From contig CACZGD010000008.1 of the NCBI GenBank assembly GCA_902780565.1, forward strand, positions 1 through 37,280: a stretch of DNA of 37,280 nucleotides. Direction: 5' to 3'. Below, piece after piece: positions 7,654 to 15,314 of the stretch (within the stretch, counting starts at the first letter, position 1; each line of letters starts with the position of its first letter). The DNA is from Oscillospiraceae bacterium (GTDB lineage: Bacteria > Bacillota > Clostridia > Oscillospirales > Acutalibacteraceae). The position numbers and the translations under genes are program-made. Under the pieces are notes generated by a model. That model was not told the origin of the DNA, did not search any database, and saw nothing but the letters and a program-made list of their open reading frames with translations.

Positions 7654-8028
7654 GGTAGTACGGCTGCCCACAGCCGTTCCTTTGCCTTGACGGTGGAGGG
7701 ATGAATCCCGGCGGGAGCTGTTAACGGGAATCGGATAGGTTTTGCCCCGGGATGATTCCCTCCCCGGCAAGGGGAAGAACGCGGAATGCGGAACAGATGA
7801 CCGAATCCGGCGATTCGACGAATAACCTAAAAGATACATTGTTTCGTTATATGGAAATTTCGTCGACCGAACGATCCCCGTTTCCCGGGGACATCTCCGT
7901 CGGTTGCCCCTTGCCGGGGAGGGAATCATCCCGGAAATATACTTGGATCGGCCGCCACTGCCTGATCCCGCCGGGATGCCCCCCTCCCGCAGCAAGGCAC
8001 AAAAACGGCTGTAGGCAGCCGTACTACC
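7654..8028. mobile_element. REPIN-like compound palindromic element, copy B (375 bp)
   Basis: Two inverted arms (7654-7777 and 7907-8028) surround a core of about 129 bp. Each arm begins at its outer end with GGTAG and a hairpin of stem ACGGCTG/CAGCCGT; the loop is CCCA on the left and CCTA on the right. Inside lie further small palindromes: GGGATGAATCCC, GGGATGATTCCC and CCCCGGCAAGGGG. Arms and core match copy C at 12327-12700 in the same orientation and nearly the same length. There is no credible gene inside, so any movement would need a protein supplied in trans. It lies between two convergent genes. Confidence 0.8.
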
Positions 8029-8152
8029 GTTGTGATTGGAACCTTGTTCCGTACTCCCCGACCGGAACCAATAGTTTAATCGCGGCGCAGCCGCAGCCGC
8101 AACCGACATCCAACACCCAACGTCCAACATCCAACATCGCCGCAAGCGGCGC
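8029..8152. repeat. Right flank of element B with CAACATC heptads
   Basis: This stretch contains a GGCGCAGCCGC-type palindrome and five exact 7-bp units at 8104-8138 (CGACATC, CAACACC, CAACGTC, CAACATC, CAACATC). The hairpin GCCGC-AA-GCGGC follows and abuts the stop codon of the DUF4037 gene. Confidence 0.85.
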
Positions 8153-9067
8153 TCACTCCATCACGTGCGAATACCGGAGCGCGGGGTCCGCGATGCGCGA
8201 AAGGACCTCGTTTGCGTGGGGTTCGAGATAATCATAGGGCAGGTCCGAAAGGTCCTGCCTTTTCAGTTCCGCGATCAGCAGGGCGGCGACGGCTTCGATT
8301 TCTGCGGGGACGTCCGCCCGCAGCGGGTCGGTGAGCAGCGTTTCGCACATTGCGGCGGCCTGCCCGCAGACGGGCAGCGCCTTTGCCCCGCGCAGCAGCC
8401 ATTTATAAAACGGCGGGTAGGCGAAATTGAGCTTATAGACCGCCCGGCAGACGTTCTGCGAAAATTCCGCCAGCGCAAGGACCGCCGCGCCGCGCTCCCC
8501 GTGGGCGAGGGCGCGGGCATAGTTATACTGCCCCGCCTGCGCGGCGAAGATCAGATACCGTGCGAGCCTTTTGCGGCGCACGTCCTCCGGCTCGTTTGAC
8601 AGATGCGCCCGCACGCGGGTGACGGCGCCGGGACCGTCGTAAAAAATTTTGCCGTTGACGGCGCAGGCAAGTCCGGTTTCGGGGATCGCAAGCCATTCGG
8701 CGTTCGTGCGCGGCAGGGCGTCGGTCCCGAGCAATTCCCGGAAGAACGCGCCGAGCTCCCGGACCCCGTGGCGGGCGGTGCCGTAGGCGGAATCGCCGAT
8801 GCGGGGCAGCCCCTCGAAGTCCCGGGGCAGCCGGTCGTAGGCGCGGGAGAGCCGCAGCTCCCACGTCTGATAGTCCCGTTCGCCCAGAAACAGAAAGAAC
8901 CCCGGGTCCACGTCGTGGTCGAGGCTGATTTCGTCGTCAAAGCCGAAGTTATCGCTGCCGGGGCCGAAAACCCCCGCCGCCACGCGCCCCCAAAGGTCCG
9001 GGAGCGCCTGCCGAAGCGCCTCTTCGTATGCGTGAAAAAACCGCTCACTGCGTCCGATCGCGTCCAT
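8153..9067 (-). CDS. DUF4037 domain protein (nucleotidyltransferase-like)
   Basis: The 304-residue product has the DUF4037 signature GSDNFGFDDEISLDHD at 37-52. This resembles the GS...D-x-D active-site loop of the nucleotidyltransferase fold, with three acidic residues available for metal binding. No substrate is known for the family, so enzymatic activity is inference. The ATG at 9067 follows GGAGGAG and lies inside the last codons of the TPR gene (23-bp overlap), a sign of coupled translation. It is the last gene of the ymdB operon and its stop codon touches the repeat flank of element B. No T-run terminator is visible; the repeat hairpins may end the transcript. Confidence 0.87.
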   Translation of the reverse strand: MDAIGRSERFFHAYEEALRQALPDLWGRVAAGVFGPGSDNFGFDDEISLDHDVDPGFFLFLGERDYQTWELRLSRAYDRLPRDFEGLPRIGDSAYGTARHGVRELGAFFRELLGTDALPRTNAEWLAIPETGLACAVNGKIFYDGPGAVTRVRAHLSNEPEDVRRKRLARYLIFAAQAGQYNYARALAHGERGAAVLALAEFSQNVCRAVYKLNFAYPPFYKWLLRGAKALPVCGQAAAMCETLLTDPLRADVPAEIEAVAALLIAELKRQDLSDLPYDYLEPHANEVLSRIADPALRYSHVME

Positions 9068-9785
9068 AATACTCCTCCGCAAGCCGCGTGTAACGGTCTT
9101 CGTCCCAAAACAGCCCCAAAGCGGCACAAGCGGCCGCCGCCTTGCGGCAGGTGTAATAGAAATAGGCGTCCCGGTCCTTTTCCGGGACGGCGAGCGCCCG
9201 CCGTCCCTGTTCGGCGTAGGCGGCCGCCTCGTCTGTGAGGGGCGAAAAGCGGGCGTACAGCACCGCGAGGTTATAATAGGTCACGGCGAGGTCGCAGGCG
9301 TCGTTGTGGCGGGAGAGGATCCCGGCGGCGCGCTCGTAGTAATACGCCGCCGTGCGCCAGTCGTTTTCGTGCAGGAAGCAGGCCGCCATGTTGTTATACA
9401 GCCCCGCGAAGTCCTTGGCCCCGGCGGGGTAGTATCTCTTGAACAGCGCCTCCGCCCGCCGGTAATACGTCAGCGCCGTTTCCTCGTCCCCGGCGTTTTT
9501 GAACACCGTGGCGGCGTTGAGGAGGACGTAGGCGGCGGGGCGGGAGTCCGTCAGCGCCAGCGCCCGCAGAAGGGACAGCGCCTCGTCCGCGGCGGCGACG
9601 GCGCGCTCGTTCGTCCCGTACTGCCGCTCGAAGCCCATCAGCTCGTTATAAAGCGACAGCGTCCCCTGCGGGTCCGTATCCTTGCGTCCGGCGATCTCCC
9701 GCCGCAGCAGGTCCCCCGCCTCGGCAAAGCGCTCGCGCGAGAGCAGCCGGTCATAGGCTTCGATCACGGTCAGGATCGGTTCCAT
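9045..9785 (-). CDS. Tetratricopeptide repeat protein
   Basis: The 246-residue product is almost wholly helical with several TPR-like units. The clearest are AYVLLNAATVFKNAGDEETA, GLYNNMAACFLHENDWRTAA and VTYYNLAVLYARFSPLTDEA. There is no signal peptide or membrane segment, so it should be a cytoplasmic scaffold. The ATG overlaps the stop of the upstream lipoprotein gene (ATGA) and the 3' end overlaps the DUF4037 gene. TPR and DUF4037 genes side by side suggest a shared process that I cannot name. Confidence 0.85.
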   Translation of the reverse strand: MEPILTVIEAYDRLLSRERFAEAGDLLRREIAGRKDTDPQGTLSLYNELMGFERQYGTNERAVAAADEALSLLRALALTDSRPAAYVLLNAATVFKNAGDEETALTYYRRAEALFKRYYPAGAKDFAGLYNNMAACFLHENDWRTAAYYYERAAGILSRHNDACDLAVTYYNLAVLYARFSPLTDEAAAYAEQGRRALAVPEKDRDAYFYYTCRKAAAACAALGLFWDEDRYTRLAEEYYGRDRTQ

Positions 9786-11374
9786 CACACCAGCCACTCC
9801 TCGATGTCGTAATACAGCCGGTCCTCCGTGCTCTGGATCGCGGAGCGGATCACGCGCGAATAGCAGAACTGCCCGTTGCGGTAGACCAGCGGGATGAAGG
9901 GCATGAGCTCGTTGAAGCGGTTCAGGAACACGTCCAGCTCCTTGGCGCCGCTCTGATAGTCGGCCCAGAGCGCCGGTAGATCCGAGCCCTCGAGGTTGAT
10001 GCCCCAGCTTGCGGCCCCGTCCGGCGTGAAGAAGGGCGAGAGATCCATGTTTTTGGTCAGGCGGATATCGCCGAGATAGAGGTCGAAGTCCCCGCCACGG
10101 AGCGCGGCGCGGTATTCGGCGGCGGGCTTTTCCGTCAGCTCCACCGTGATATTGACGTAGGAGAGCTCCTCCACGATCAGGTTCGCGGCGCTTTTCAGGA
10201 AGGCGTCCGCCTCCTCGTTGACGAGCAGGCGCAGAAAGACCTCGTTTCTGCCCATGCCCGCGCCGAGCTTGCCGAGCAGGGCGTCCGCGCCGTTGGGGTC
10301 GCCGTCCGGCGATTCGGCGGTCTGATAGGCGGACAGGACCTCCCATGAGGTATTGAAGGGCGTGGACGCCGCGCGGGCGTGGTTCACAAAGGCGTTGCCG
10401 ACGATGGCGCTGCGGGAGAGCGCCAGACTCAGCGCCCGGCGGAATTCCGCGTTCTTGAGATAGGCCCCGAAGTGGTTCACGCCGAGGAAGACCAGCTCGT
10501 TGAGATAGACCTCGTTCGACCCGGCGTAGGAGCGCTTGGCGACGCCGTCCGACAGGTCGGTATAGAAGCAGTCGATGCCGCCGACGTTCAGGACGTGCAT
10601 GAGCGTGGCGGATTCCGTGACCTCCCTGAGGCGCACGGAGCCGATCATCGGCGAGACGGCGCCGTAGCGCAGGTTGCAGCGCAGCAGGGGGCGCCCGTCC
10701 TCCACCTGATAGAAATAGCGTCCGGCGCCGATCGGCGGGGTCTCGGGCGCTTCGGCCGTGCCCGCCTTCACGATCGGGAAGGTGAGCAGGTTGACCGCGT
10801 TCACGTCGGGCGAACCCAGCGTGAACTGCACGGCGGCGCTGCTTTGCTCGGCGCAGGCGGTGAAATTCTTCAGGCTTTCCCGATACAGCGGCGCGTCCTT
10901 GGCCTTTTCAAAGGAATAGATCACGTCCGCGGCGGACAGCGGCGAGCCGTCCGAAAACACCGTGGAATCCCGGAGCCTCACGTCCAGCGCCGCGCCGTTC
11001 AGGGTGAAGTCCTTTGCGATCAGGGGCTGCGGCATGAAGCCGCCGTCCAGCGTGAACAGCGGATCGTAAAGCAGGCTCACGAGCGACGCGTTGACAAGGG
11101 ATTCCATGAAGAAGGGGTTCAGCGCGTCCAGCTTTGTATAGGGCACCGCGATGGCGCCCGTGGGCTGCTGGAATTCGGTGGTGGTTTCGGTGGCCTCGCG
11201 CAGGTCCTCCTGCGGCTCGCCGCCCATGCAGGACGTCAGCAGCAAAACGCCCGTCAGCAGCAGGCACAGCGCCCGCAGGATCGTGTTATTCGACTGTGAT
11301 GCGTTCGGGAATCCCCGCCGCGCGTGGGGGGCGTGCGGCTGCGGGACTGTGTTATTCGACCGTAAAGCGTTCAA
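9785..11374 (-). CDS. Lipoprotein, family 5 solute-binding protein (oligopeptide type), orphan
   Basis: The 529-residue frame has a hydrophobic signal (LRALCLLLTGVLLLTSC) ending in a lipobox with Cys49, so the mature protein is a membrane-tethered lipoprotein. The body shows SBP_bac_5 features: LNPFFMESLVNASLVSLLYDPLF, DGSPLSAADVIYSFEKA, and FRRALSLALSRSAIVGNA. These proteins capture peptides or related solutes for ABC importers, but no permease or ATPase gene is nearby. The start is doubtful. The listed TTG at 11374 overlaps the end of ymdB and gives an unusually long n-region of about 32 residues; no ATG lies closer to the signal. A 23-bp near-copy of the ymdB tail lies within this n-region at 11284-11306. 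Confidence 0.85.
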   Translation of the reverse strand: MNALRSNNTVPQPHAPHARRGFPNASQSNNTILRALCLLLTGVLLLTSCMGGEPQEDLREATETTTEFQQPTGAIAVPYTKLDALNPFFMESLVNASLVSLLYDPLFTLDGGFMPQPLIAKDFTLNGAALDVRLRDSTVFSDGSPLSAADVIYSFEKAKDAPLYRESLKNFTACAEQSSAAVQFTLGSPDVNAVNLLTFPIVKAGTAEAPETPPIGAGRYFYQVEDGRPLLRCNLRYGAVSPMIGSVRLREVTESATLMHVLNVGGIDCFYTDLSDGVAKRSYAGSNEVYLNELVFLGVNHFGAYLKNAEFRRALSLALSRSAIVGNAFVNHARAASTPFNTSWEVLSAYQTAESPDGDPNGADALLGKLGAGMGRNEVFLRLLVNEEADAFLKSAANLIVEELSYVNITVELTEKPAAEYRAALRGGDFDLYLGDIRLTKNMDLSPFFTPDGAASWGINLEGSDLPALWADYQSGAKELDVFLNRFNELMPFIPLVYRNGQFCYSRVIRSAIQSTEDRLYYDIEEWLV

Positions 11375-12131
11375 TCGTCTCTGCCCTCCCCGTTTTGTCG
11401 TTGATCTCGATCAGCACGCAGTCCATGGCGGCGGGCCCGGCTGCGCTTTCAAACCGCACCGGCAGCCCGGTGCGCATTTTTGCCGTGGCGGTCTCGACCG
11501 AAACGCCGAGCACCGAGTGGACGGCCCCGGTCATGCCCACGTCCGTGATATACGCCGTGCCGCCCGGCAGGAGCCCCGCGTCCGCGGTCGGCACGTGGGT
11601 GTGGGTCCCCACGACCGCGCTGACGCGCCCGTCCAGATAATAGCCCATCGCCTTCTTCTCGCTCGTCGCCTCGGCATGGAAATCCACCAGAATGGCGCGT
11701 ACGCCCTCGGCGGCAAGCTGCTTCACGGCGGCGTCCGCCGCGTCGAAGGGGTTTTCGGCGTAGTCCATATAGACCTGCCCCATCAGGCTGACGACCCCGA
11801 GGCGCAGCCCGCGCTTTTCCACCACAAGGATCCCGCGCCCGGGCGCCGAGCGGTGGAGGTTCACGGGGCGCAGCGCCGCCGAATAGGGCTCCTCCAGCAC
11901 GCGCTCGAACTCCGGGCGGCGCAGGGTATGGTTGCCGCCGGTGACGGCGTCCGCGCCGGACGCCAGCAGATGCTCGTAGGACGCCGGGGTGATCCCGTTG
12001 CCCCTCGCGGAGTTTTCGCCGTTGACGACGCAGAAGTCCACCCCCTGCTGCCGCCGGAACCCCGGCAGCACGCGCCGAAGCTGCTCGCTCCCCACGTCCG
12101 ATACCACGTCCCCGATCATTAATACGCGCAT
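11352..12131 (-). CDS. ymdB: YmdB family metallophosphoesterase
   Basis: The 259-residue protein has the full TIGR00282/YmdB motif series: MIGDVVSDVG (Asp8), VNGEN (Asn37-Asn40), GGNHT (Asn67, His68), DFHAEATSEK and GTHTHVPTAD. These residues bind a dinuclear iron site. B. subtilis YmdB hydrolyses cyclic nucleotides such as 2',3'-cAMP and affects biofilm and sporulation decisions; it lies next to rny there. The same two genes occur here in the same order and strand, but 721 bp of repeat DNA separates them and ymdB has its own promoter at 12173-12201. The ATG follows GGAGGGGG. The stop overlaps the next gene by 23 bp. Confidence 0.93.
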   Translation of the reverse strand: MRVLMIGDVVSDVGSEQLRRVLPGFRRQQGVDFCVVNGENSARGNGITPASYEHLLASGADAVTGGNHTLRRPEFERVLEEPYSAALRPVNLHRSAPGRGILVVEKRGLRLGVVSLMGQVYMDYAENPFDAADAAVKQLAAEGVRAILVDFHAEATSEKKAMGYYLDGRVSAVVGTHTHVPTADAGLLPGGTAYITDVGMTGAVHSVLGVSVETATAKMRTGLPVRFESAAGPAAMDCVLIEINDKTGRAETIERFTVE

Positions 12132-12172
12132 GGCGTTCCCCCTCCGTTTCTGTGGGCGTATATATATAATGT

Positions 12173-12201
12173 ATTATACTTCACTTCGGGACGGATTGCA
12201 A
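12173..12201 (-). promoter_or_regulatory. Sigma-A promoter for ymdB operon
   Basis: On the minus strand TTGCAA, a 17-bp spacer and TATAAT. It lies between the repeat element and the ymdB start, which supports independent transcription from rny. Confidence 0.75.
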
Positions 12202-12204
12202 GAG

Positions 12205-12326
12205 GGAAAGACGCGGGTGCGGCGCGGCGATGTTGCGTGTTGGATGTCGGATGTCGGTTGCGCGCACAGCGCGCGATTGAAATATAGGTTCCGGTCGGGG
12301 ATAACGGAAGGGGCGGCGGTCATAAT
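12205..12326. repeat. Left flank of element C with GATGTTG heptads
   Basis: Units at 12229-12263 read GATGTTG, CGTGTTG, GATGTCG, GATGTCG, GTTGCGC. A GCGCGC-ACA-GCGCGC-like palindrome and about 60 bp of less structured DNA follow, up to the first REP hairpin. The heptads are the reverse complement of those at the other end of the element (12772-12799). Confidence 0.85.
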
Positions 12327-12700
12327 GGTAGTACGGCTGCCCACAGCCGTTCCTTTGCCTTGACGGCGGAGGGATGAATCCCGGCGGGATCTGTTAACGG
12401 GAATCGAAAATGTTTGTCCCGGGATGATTCCCTCCCCGGCAAGGGGAAGTACGCGGAATACGGTGAATATGACCGAACCCGGCGAATCGACGAATATCCT
12501 AAAATATCATGGCATCAAAATAATACCTGATCCGTCGCCCGGACGCCCTGCATCGCTGGTAACATATCCGTCGGTTGCCCCTTGCCGGGGAGGGCATCAT
12601 CCCGGGATATTCACAAAATCCGTCATCCGTCAACATATTCCGCCGGGACGATACCCTCCCGCAGCAAGGCACAAAAACGGCTGTGGGCAGCCGTACTACC
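12327..12700. mobile_element. REPIN-like compound palindromic element, copy C (374 bp)
   Basis: Arms at 12327-12449 and 12578-12700 are inverted repeats of each other and match the arms of copy B. Outer ends are GGTAG followed by ACGGCTG-CCCA-CAGCCGT. The core (12450-12577) is also homologous to that of copy B, sharing words such as GACCGAA, GGCGA and CGACGAATA. No gene is evident inside. The element sits between rny and ymdB. Confidence 0.8.
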
Positions 12701-12799
12701 ATGAAATTGGCGCGCCGTCCCGTATCCCCAACTGCGCTCTGACCATCACCATATTATAATCGCGGCGCAACCGACATCCGACATCCGACATCCAACATC
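12701..12799. repeat. Right flank of element C with CAACATC heptads
   Basis: After about 60 bp of unremarkable DNA and a GCGGCGC stretch, four 7-bp units at 12772-12799 read CGACATC three times and CAACATC. The array abuts the rny terminator. Confidence 0.85.
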
Positions 12800-12829
12800 A
12801 AAAAAATCCCGCCTTTCGACGGGATTTTT
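12800..12829 (-). terminator. Rho-independent terminator of rny
   Basis: On the minus strand ATCCCG pairs with CGGGAT across a short loop and is followed by seven T. It lies about 25 bp past the rny stop codon, which should stop read-through into the repeat and ymdB. Confidence 0.8.
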
Positions 12830-12852
12830 GTGTTGTCGGACTTCATGCCGCC

Positions 12853-14412
12853 TTATTTCGCAAAGTCGAACGCGCGGCTTTCGCGGATGATGTGGACCTT
12901 GATCTGGCCCGGATAATCCAGCTCCTCCTCGATCTTCTTGGCGATATCGCGGGCGAGGATGGCCATTTTATCGTCGGTGATGACCTCGGGCTTGACCATG
13001 ATGCGGACTTCCCTGCCCGCCTGAATGGCGAAGGAGCGCTCCACGCCGTTGAAGGAGGTGGAGATCTCCTCAAGCTGCTCGAGGCGCTTGATGTAGTTCT
13101 GCAGGTTTTCGCGTCTTGCGCCGGGGCGCGCCGCGGAGATGGCGTCCGCCGCCTGGACCAGCACGGCGACCACGGTTTTGGCCTCCACGTCGCCGTGGTG
13201 GGCTTCGATGGCGTGGATGACGTCTTCCTTTTCCTTATACTTTCTGGCGAATTCCACGCCGAGGGAGATGTGCGTGCCCTCCATTTCGTGGTCCACGGCC
13301 TTGCCGATATCATGCAGCAGGCCGGCGCGCTTGGCGGTTTTGACGTCTGCGCCGATTTCGGCTGCCATGAGACCCGCAAGATAGGAGACCTCCAGCGAAT
13401 GGTTCAGCACGTTCTGCCCGTAGGACGTGCGGTATTTCAGGCGGCCGAGCAGCTTGACCAGCTCCCCGTTGACGCCGTTGACGCCCGCTTCGATGACGGC
13501 GCGTTCACCGGCCTGCTTGATGGACTGGTCCACCTCGCGCTTCGCCTTTTCATACATTTCCTCGATGCGGGAGGGATGGATGCGCCCGTCCGAGATGAGC
13601 TTTTCGATGGTGAGCCGGGCGACCTCCCTTCTGACGGGATCGAAGCTGGACACCGTGATGGCCTCCGGCGTGTCGTCGATGATCAGGTCGACGCCGGTGA
13701 TGCTTTCAAGGGTGCGGATGTTGCGGCCCTCGCGGCCGATGATGCGGCCCTTCATTTCGTCGTTCGGCAGATCCACGACGGACACGGTGGCCTCCGCCGT
13801 GTGCTCCGCCGCGCACCGCTGGATGGCGGTGACGATGATCTCCTTCGCGAGCTGATCGGATTCTTCTTTTGTTCTCTTTTCGTATTCCAGGATCTTCAGG
13901 GCTTTTTCGTGATCAAGCTCGCCCTCAAGACTGTTCAGCAGGTACGCCTTGGCCTCGTCCTTGGTGTAGCCCGAGATCTTTTCCAGCATTTCAAACTGGC
14001 TCTTCTTCAGGGCCTCCACCTCGTCCAGACGGTGGTCCGCGTCCTTGATCTTTTTCTGGAGTGCTTCCTCTTTCTTTTCGAGGGCGTCGGTGCGCTTGTC
14101 GAGCGCTTCTTCCTTCTGGTTGATGCGCCGCTCCTGCCGCTGCACCTCACTGCGCCGCTCTTTGATCTCCTTCTCGTATTCCGTGCGTTCGCGGTGGATC
14201 TCATCCTTTGCTTCGAGGATGGCCTCCCGCTTTTTCGTTTCGGCTGTGGTCAAAGCGTTCGAGACGATGCGCTTCGCTTCCTCCGTGGCGTCACCGATGA
14301 CCTTTTCCGCATACTTCTTTCTGTGGATCTGACCCGCGATGAAGCCGATCACGCCGAACACGACCGCCGCGACTGCGATCAGGATGTAAGGCAATGCTTC
14401 CTTCAAGAACAA
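12853..14412 (-). CDS. rny: Ribonuclease Y
   Basis: The 519-residue protein has every RNase Y part in order: an N-terminal membrane helix (about 9-27), a long charged coiled coil (30-200), a KH domain with [12 protein letters not shown] (222-233), and an HD domain with HDIGK (His367, Asp368) holding the catalytic metals. It is the main membrane-bound endoribonuclease that starts mRNA decay in Firmicutes. The start is the TTG at 14412, placed five bases after AGGAGG; no ATG fits the conserved N terminus. A promoter (14566-14594) and a leader of about 145 nt with a strong hairpin (14521-14547) lie upstream. Its usual partner gene ymdB is displaced by a repeat element. Confidence 0.96.
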   Translation of the reverse strand: MFLKEALPYILIAVAAVVFGVIGFIAGQIHRKKYAEKVIGDATEEAKRIVSNALTTAETKKREAILEAKDEIHRERTEYEKEIKERRSEVQRQERRINQKEEALDKRTDALEKKEEALQKKIKDADHRLDEVEALKKSQFEMLEKISGYTKDEAKAYLLNSLEGELDHEKALKILEYEKRTKEESDQLAKEIIVTAIQRCAAEHTAEATVSVVDLPNDEMKGRIIGREGRNIRTLESITGVDLIIDDTPEAITVSSFDPVRREVARLTIEKLISDGRIHPSRIEEMYEKAKREVDQSIKQAGERAVIEAGVNGVNGELVKLLGRLKYRTSYGQNVLNHSLEVSYLAGLMAAEIGADVKTAKRAGLLHDIGKAVDHEMEGTHISLGVEFARKYKEKEDVIHAIEAHHGDVEAKTVVAVLVQAADAISAARPGARRENLQNYIKRLEQLEEISTSFNGVERSFAIQAGREVRIMVKPEVITDDKMAILARDIAKKIEEELDYPGQIKVHIIRESRAFDFAK

Positions 14413-14520
14413 TTACACCTCCTGTTTCTTGAATTTTCGGGATTCGTTATCAATACGCGCCCGCAGGCGCCGGGATAAGAAACAATAATGCTATTAAATA
14501 TTCACGATCTATTTAAAATA

Positions 14521-14547
14521 GTATTTTTTATCGAAAGATAAAAATAC
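14521..14547 (-). promoter_or_regulatory. Strong hairpin in the rny leader
   Basis: On the minus strand GTATTTTTATC pairs with GATAAAAAATAC (one bulged A) around TTTC. It should form within the first 40 nt of the transcript. No T-run follows, so it is not a terminator. Confidence 0.55.
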
Positions 14548-14565
14548 TAACGCATTATCTTTGAT

Positions 14566-14594
14566 ATTTTATAATAGATACTGAAAAAAGTCAA
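14566..14594 (-). promoter_or_regulatory. Sigma-A promoter for rny
   Basis: On the minus strand TTGACT, a 17-bp spacer and TAAAAT, within an AT-rich 14490-14640 stretch. The predicted transcript has a leader of about 145 nt. Confidence 0.75.
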
Positions 14595-14654
14595 GTAGTA
14601 TTGCTTTACATTTTATATTTTTTTAACAACTTTGTGAACGGTTCGTTTCAGGAT

Positions 14655-14681
14655 GAAAAAAAGAGGCCCACAGGCCTCTTA
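14655..14681 (-). terminator. Rho-independent terminator of the two-component operon
   Basis: On the minus strand AAGAGGCC-TGTG-GGCCTCTT is followed by a T-run. The stem overlaps the stop codon of the HAD gene. Confidence 0.9.
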
Positions 14682-15314
14682 ATCCTTGAGGTTCCGTTTG
14701 ACGAAATCGAGGAGCTCGCCGGTGGTGCGGCAGGTGACGGTCTGCCCCACGTCCGCGTAGCGGCGCTCGTTATCGAACAGCAGGGTGGGGATGCCGGCGT
14801 TCACGCCGGAGCCGATATCGATATCCCGGTCGCCGAGCATCATGCTTTGGGCCGGGTCCAGATCATAGGTCCGGAGGATATGCAGCAGCGCGTCCGGCGC
14901 GGGCTTGTTGGGGAAGGCGTCCTCCGACGTGACGAAGCCCGAAAACAGATCTGTGAGGCCATAGCGCCCGAAATATTCCAGCGCGACCTTATCCCGGTGG
15001 GTATAGAGGAAGCTTCTGCCGCCGTGCGAAACGATATAGCGCAGGATCTCCGGGATGCCGTCGAAGGGTTTGCCCACAGGCGGAAAGTCGATATCGTTTT
15101 CGAGATCGTAGAACCGCCGGATCTCCGTTTCGTCCGTGAAGCCGTAGTGCCGGAAGGCGTGCCACATGGTAATCTTGAACAGGTCGTAGGCCTCCTCGGG
15201 GTCGATCTCCCGTCCGTTTTGCCGCATGATCTCGCAGAACGCCGCCACGGTATGGGGATAGGTATCGAACAGCATGCCGTCGAAATCCCAGATATAATTG
15301 ACGATCGGTTTCAT
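14679..15314 (-). CDS. HAD-superfamily phosphatase
   Basis: The 211-residue product has the HAD motifs: DFDGML with nucleophile Asp10 and Asp12, then FLYTHRD, a Lys in the NKPAPD segment, and MMLGDRDIDIGSG as the acidic motif. The helical cap between motifs I and II is of the phosphoglycolate phosphatase/beta-phosphoglucomutase type. The usual Thr of DFDGT is replaced by Met, which some HAD subgroups tolerate. The substrate cannot be told. The ATG overlaps the stop of the upstream YnbB-like gene (ATGA) and the stop lies in the operon terminator, so it is the last gene of the 18802-14679 operon. Confidence 0.88.
   Translation of the reverse strand: MKPIVNYIWDFDGMLFDTYPHTVAAFCEIMRQNGREIDPEEAYDLFKITMWHAFRHYGFTDETEIRRFYDLENDIDFPPVGKPFDGIPEILRYIVSHGGRSFLYTHRDKVALEYFGRYGLTDLFSGFVTSEDAFPNKPAPDALLHILRTYDLDPAQSMMLGDRDIDIGSGVNAGIPTLLFDNERRYADVGQTVTCRTTGELLDFVKRNLKD

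Noticed and set aside
7654-8028. Insertion sequence or MITE with classical terminal inverted repeats
   Set aside because: No transposase and no evident target duplication were found. The GTAG-hairpin ends fit REP/REPIN elements better, though a MITE remains possible.
8104-8138. CRISPR-like array
   Set aside because: Units are 7 bp with no spacers, and no cas gene is present.
7576-8231. Open frames within the repeat region (both strands)
   Set aside because: They are translations of palindromic arms and heptads, with no ribosome site or family resemblance, and related frames recur in copy C only because the DNA repeats.
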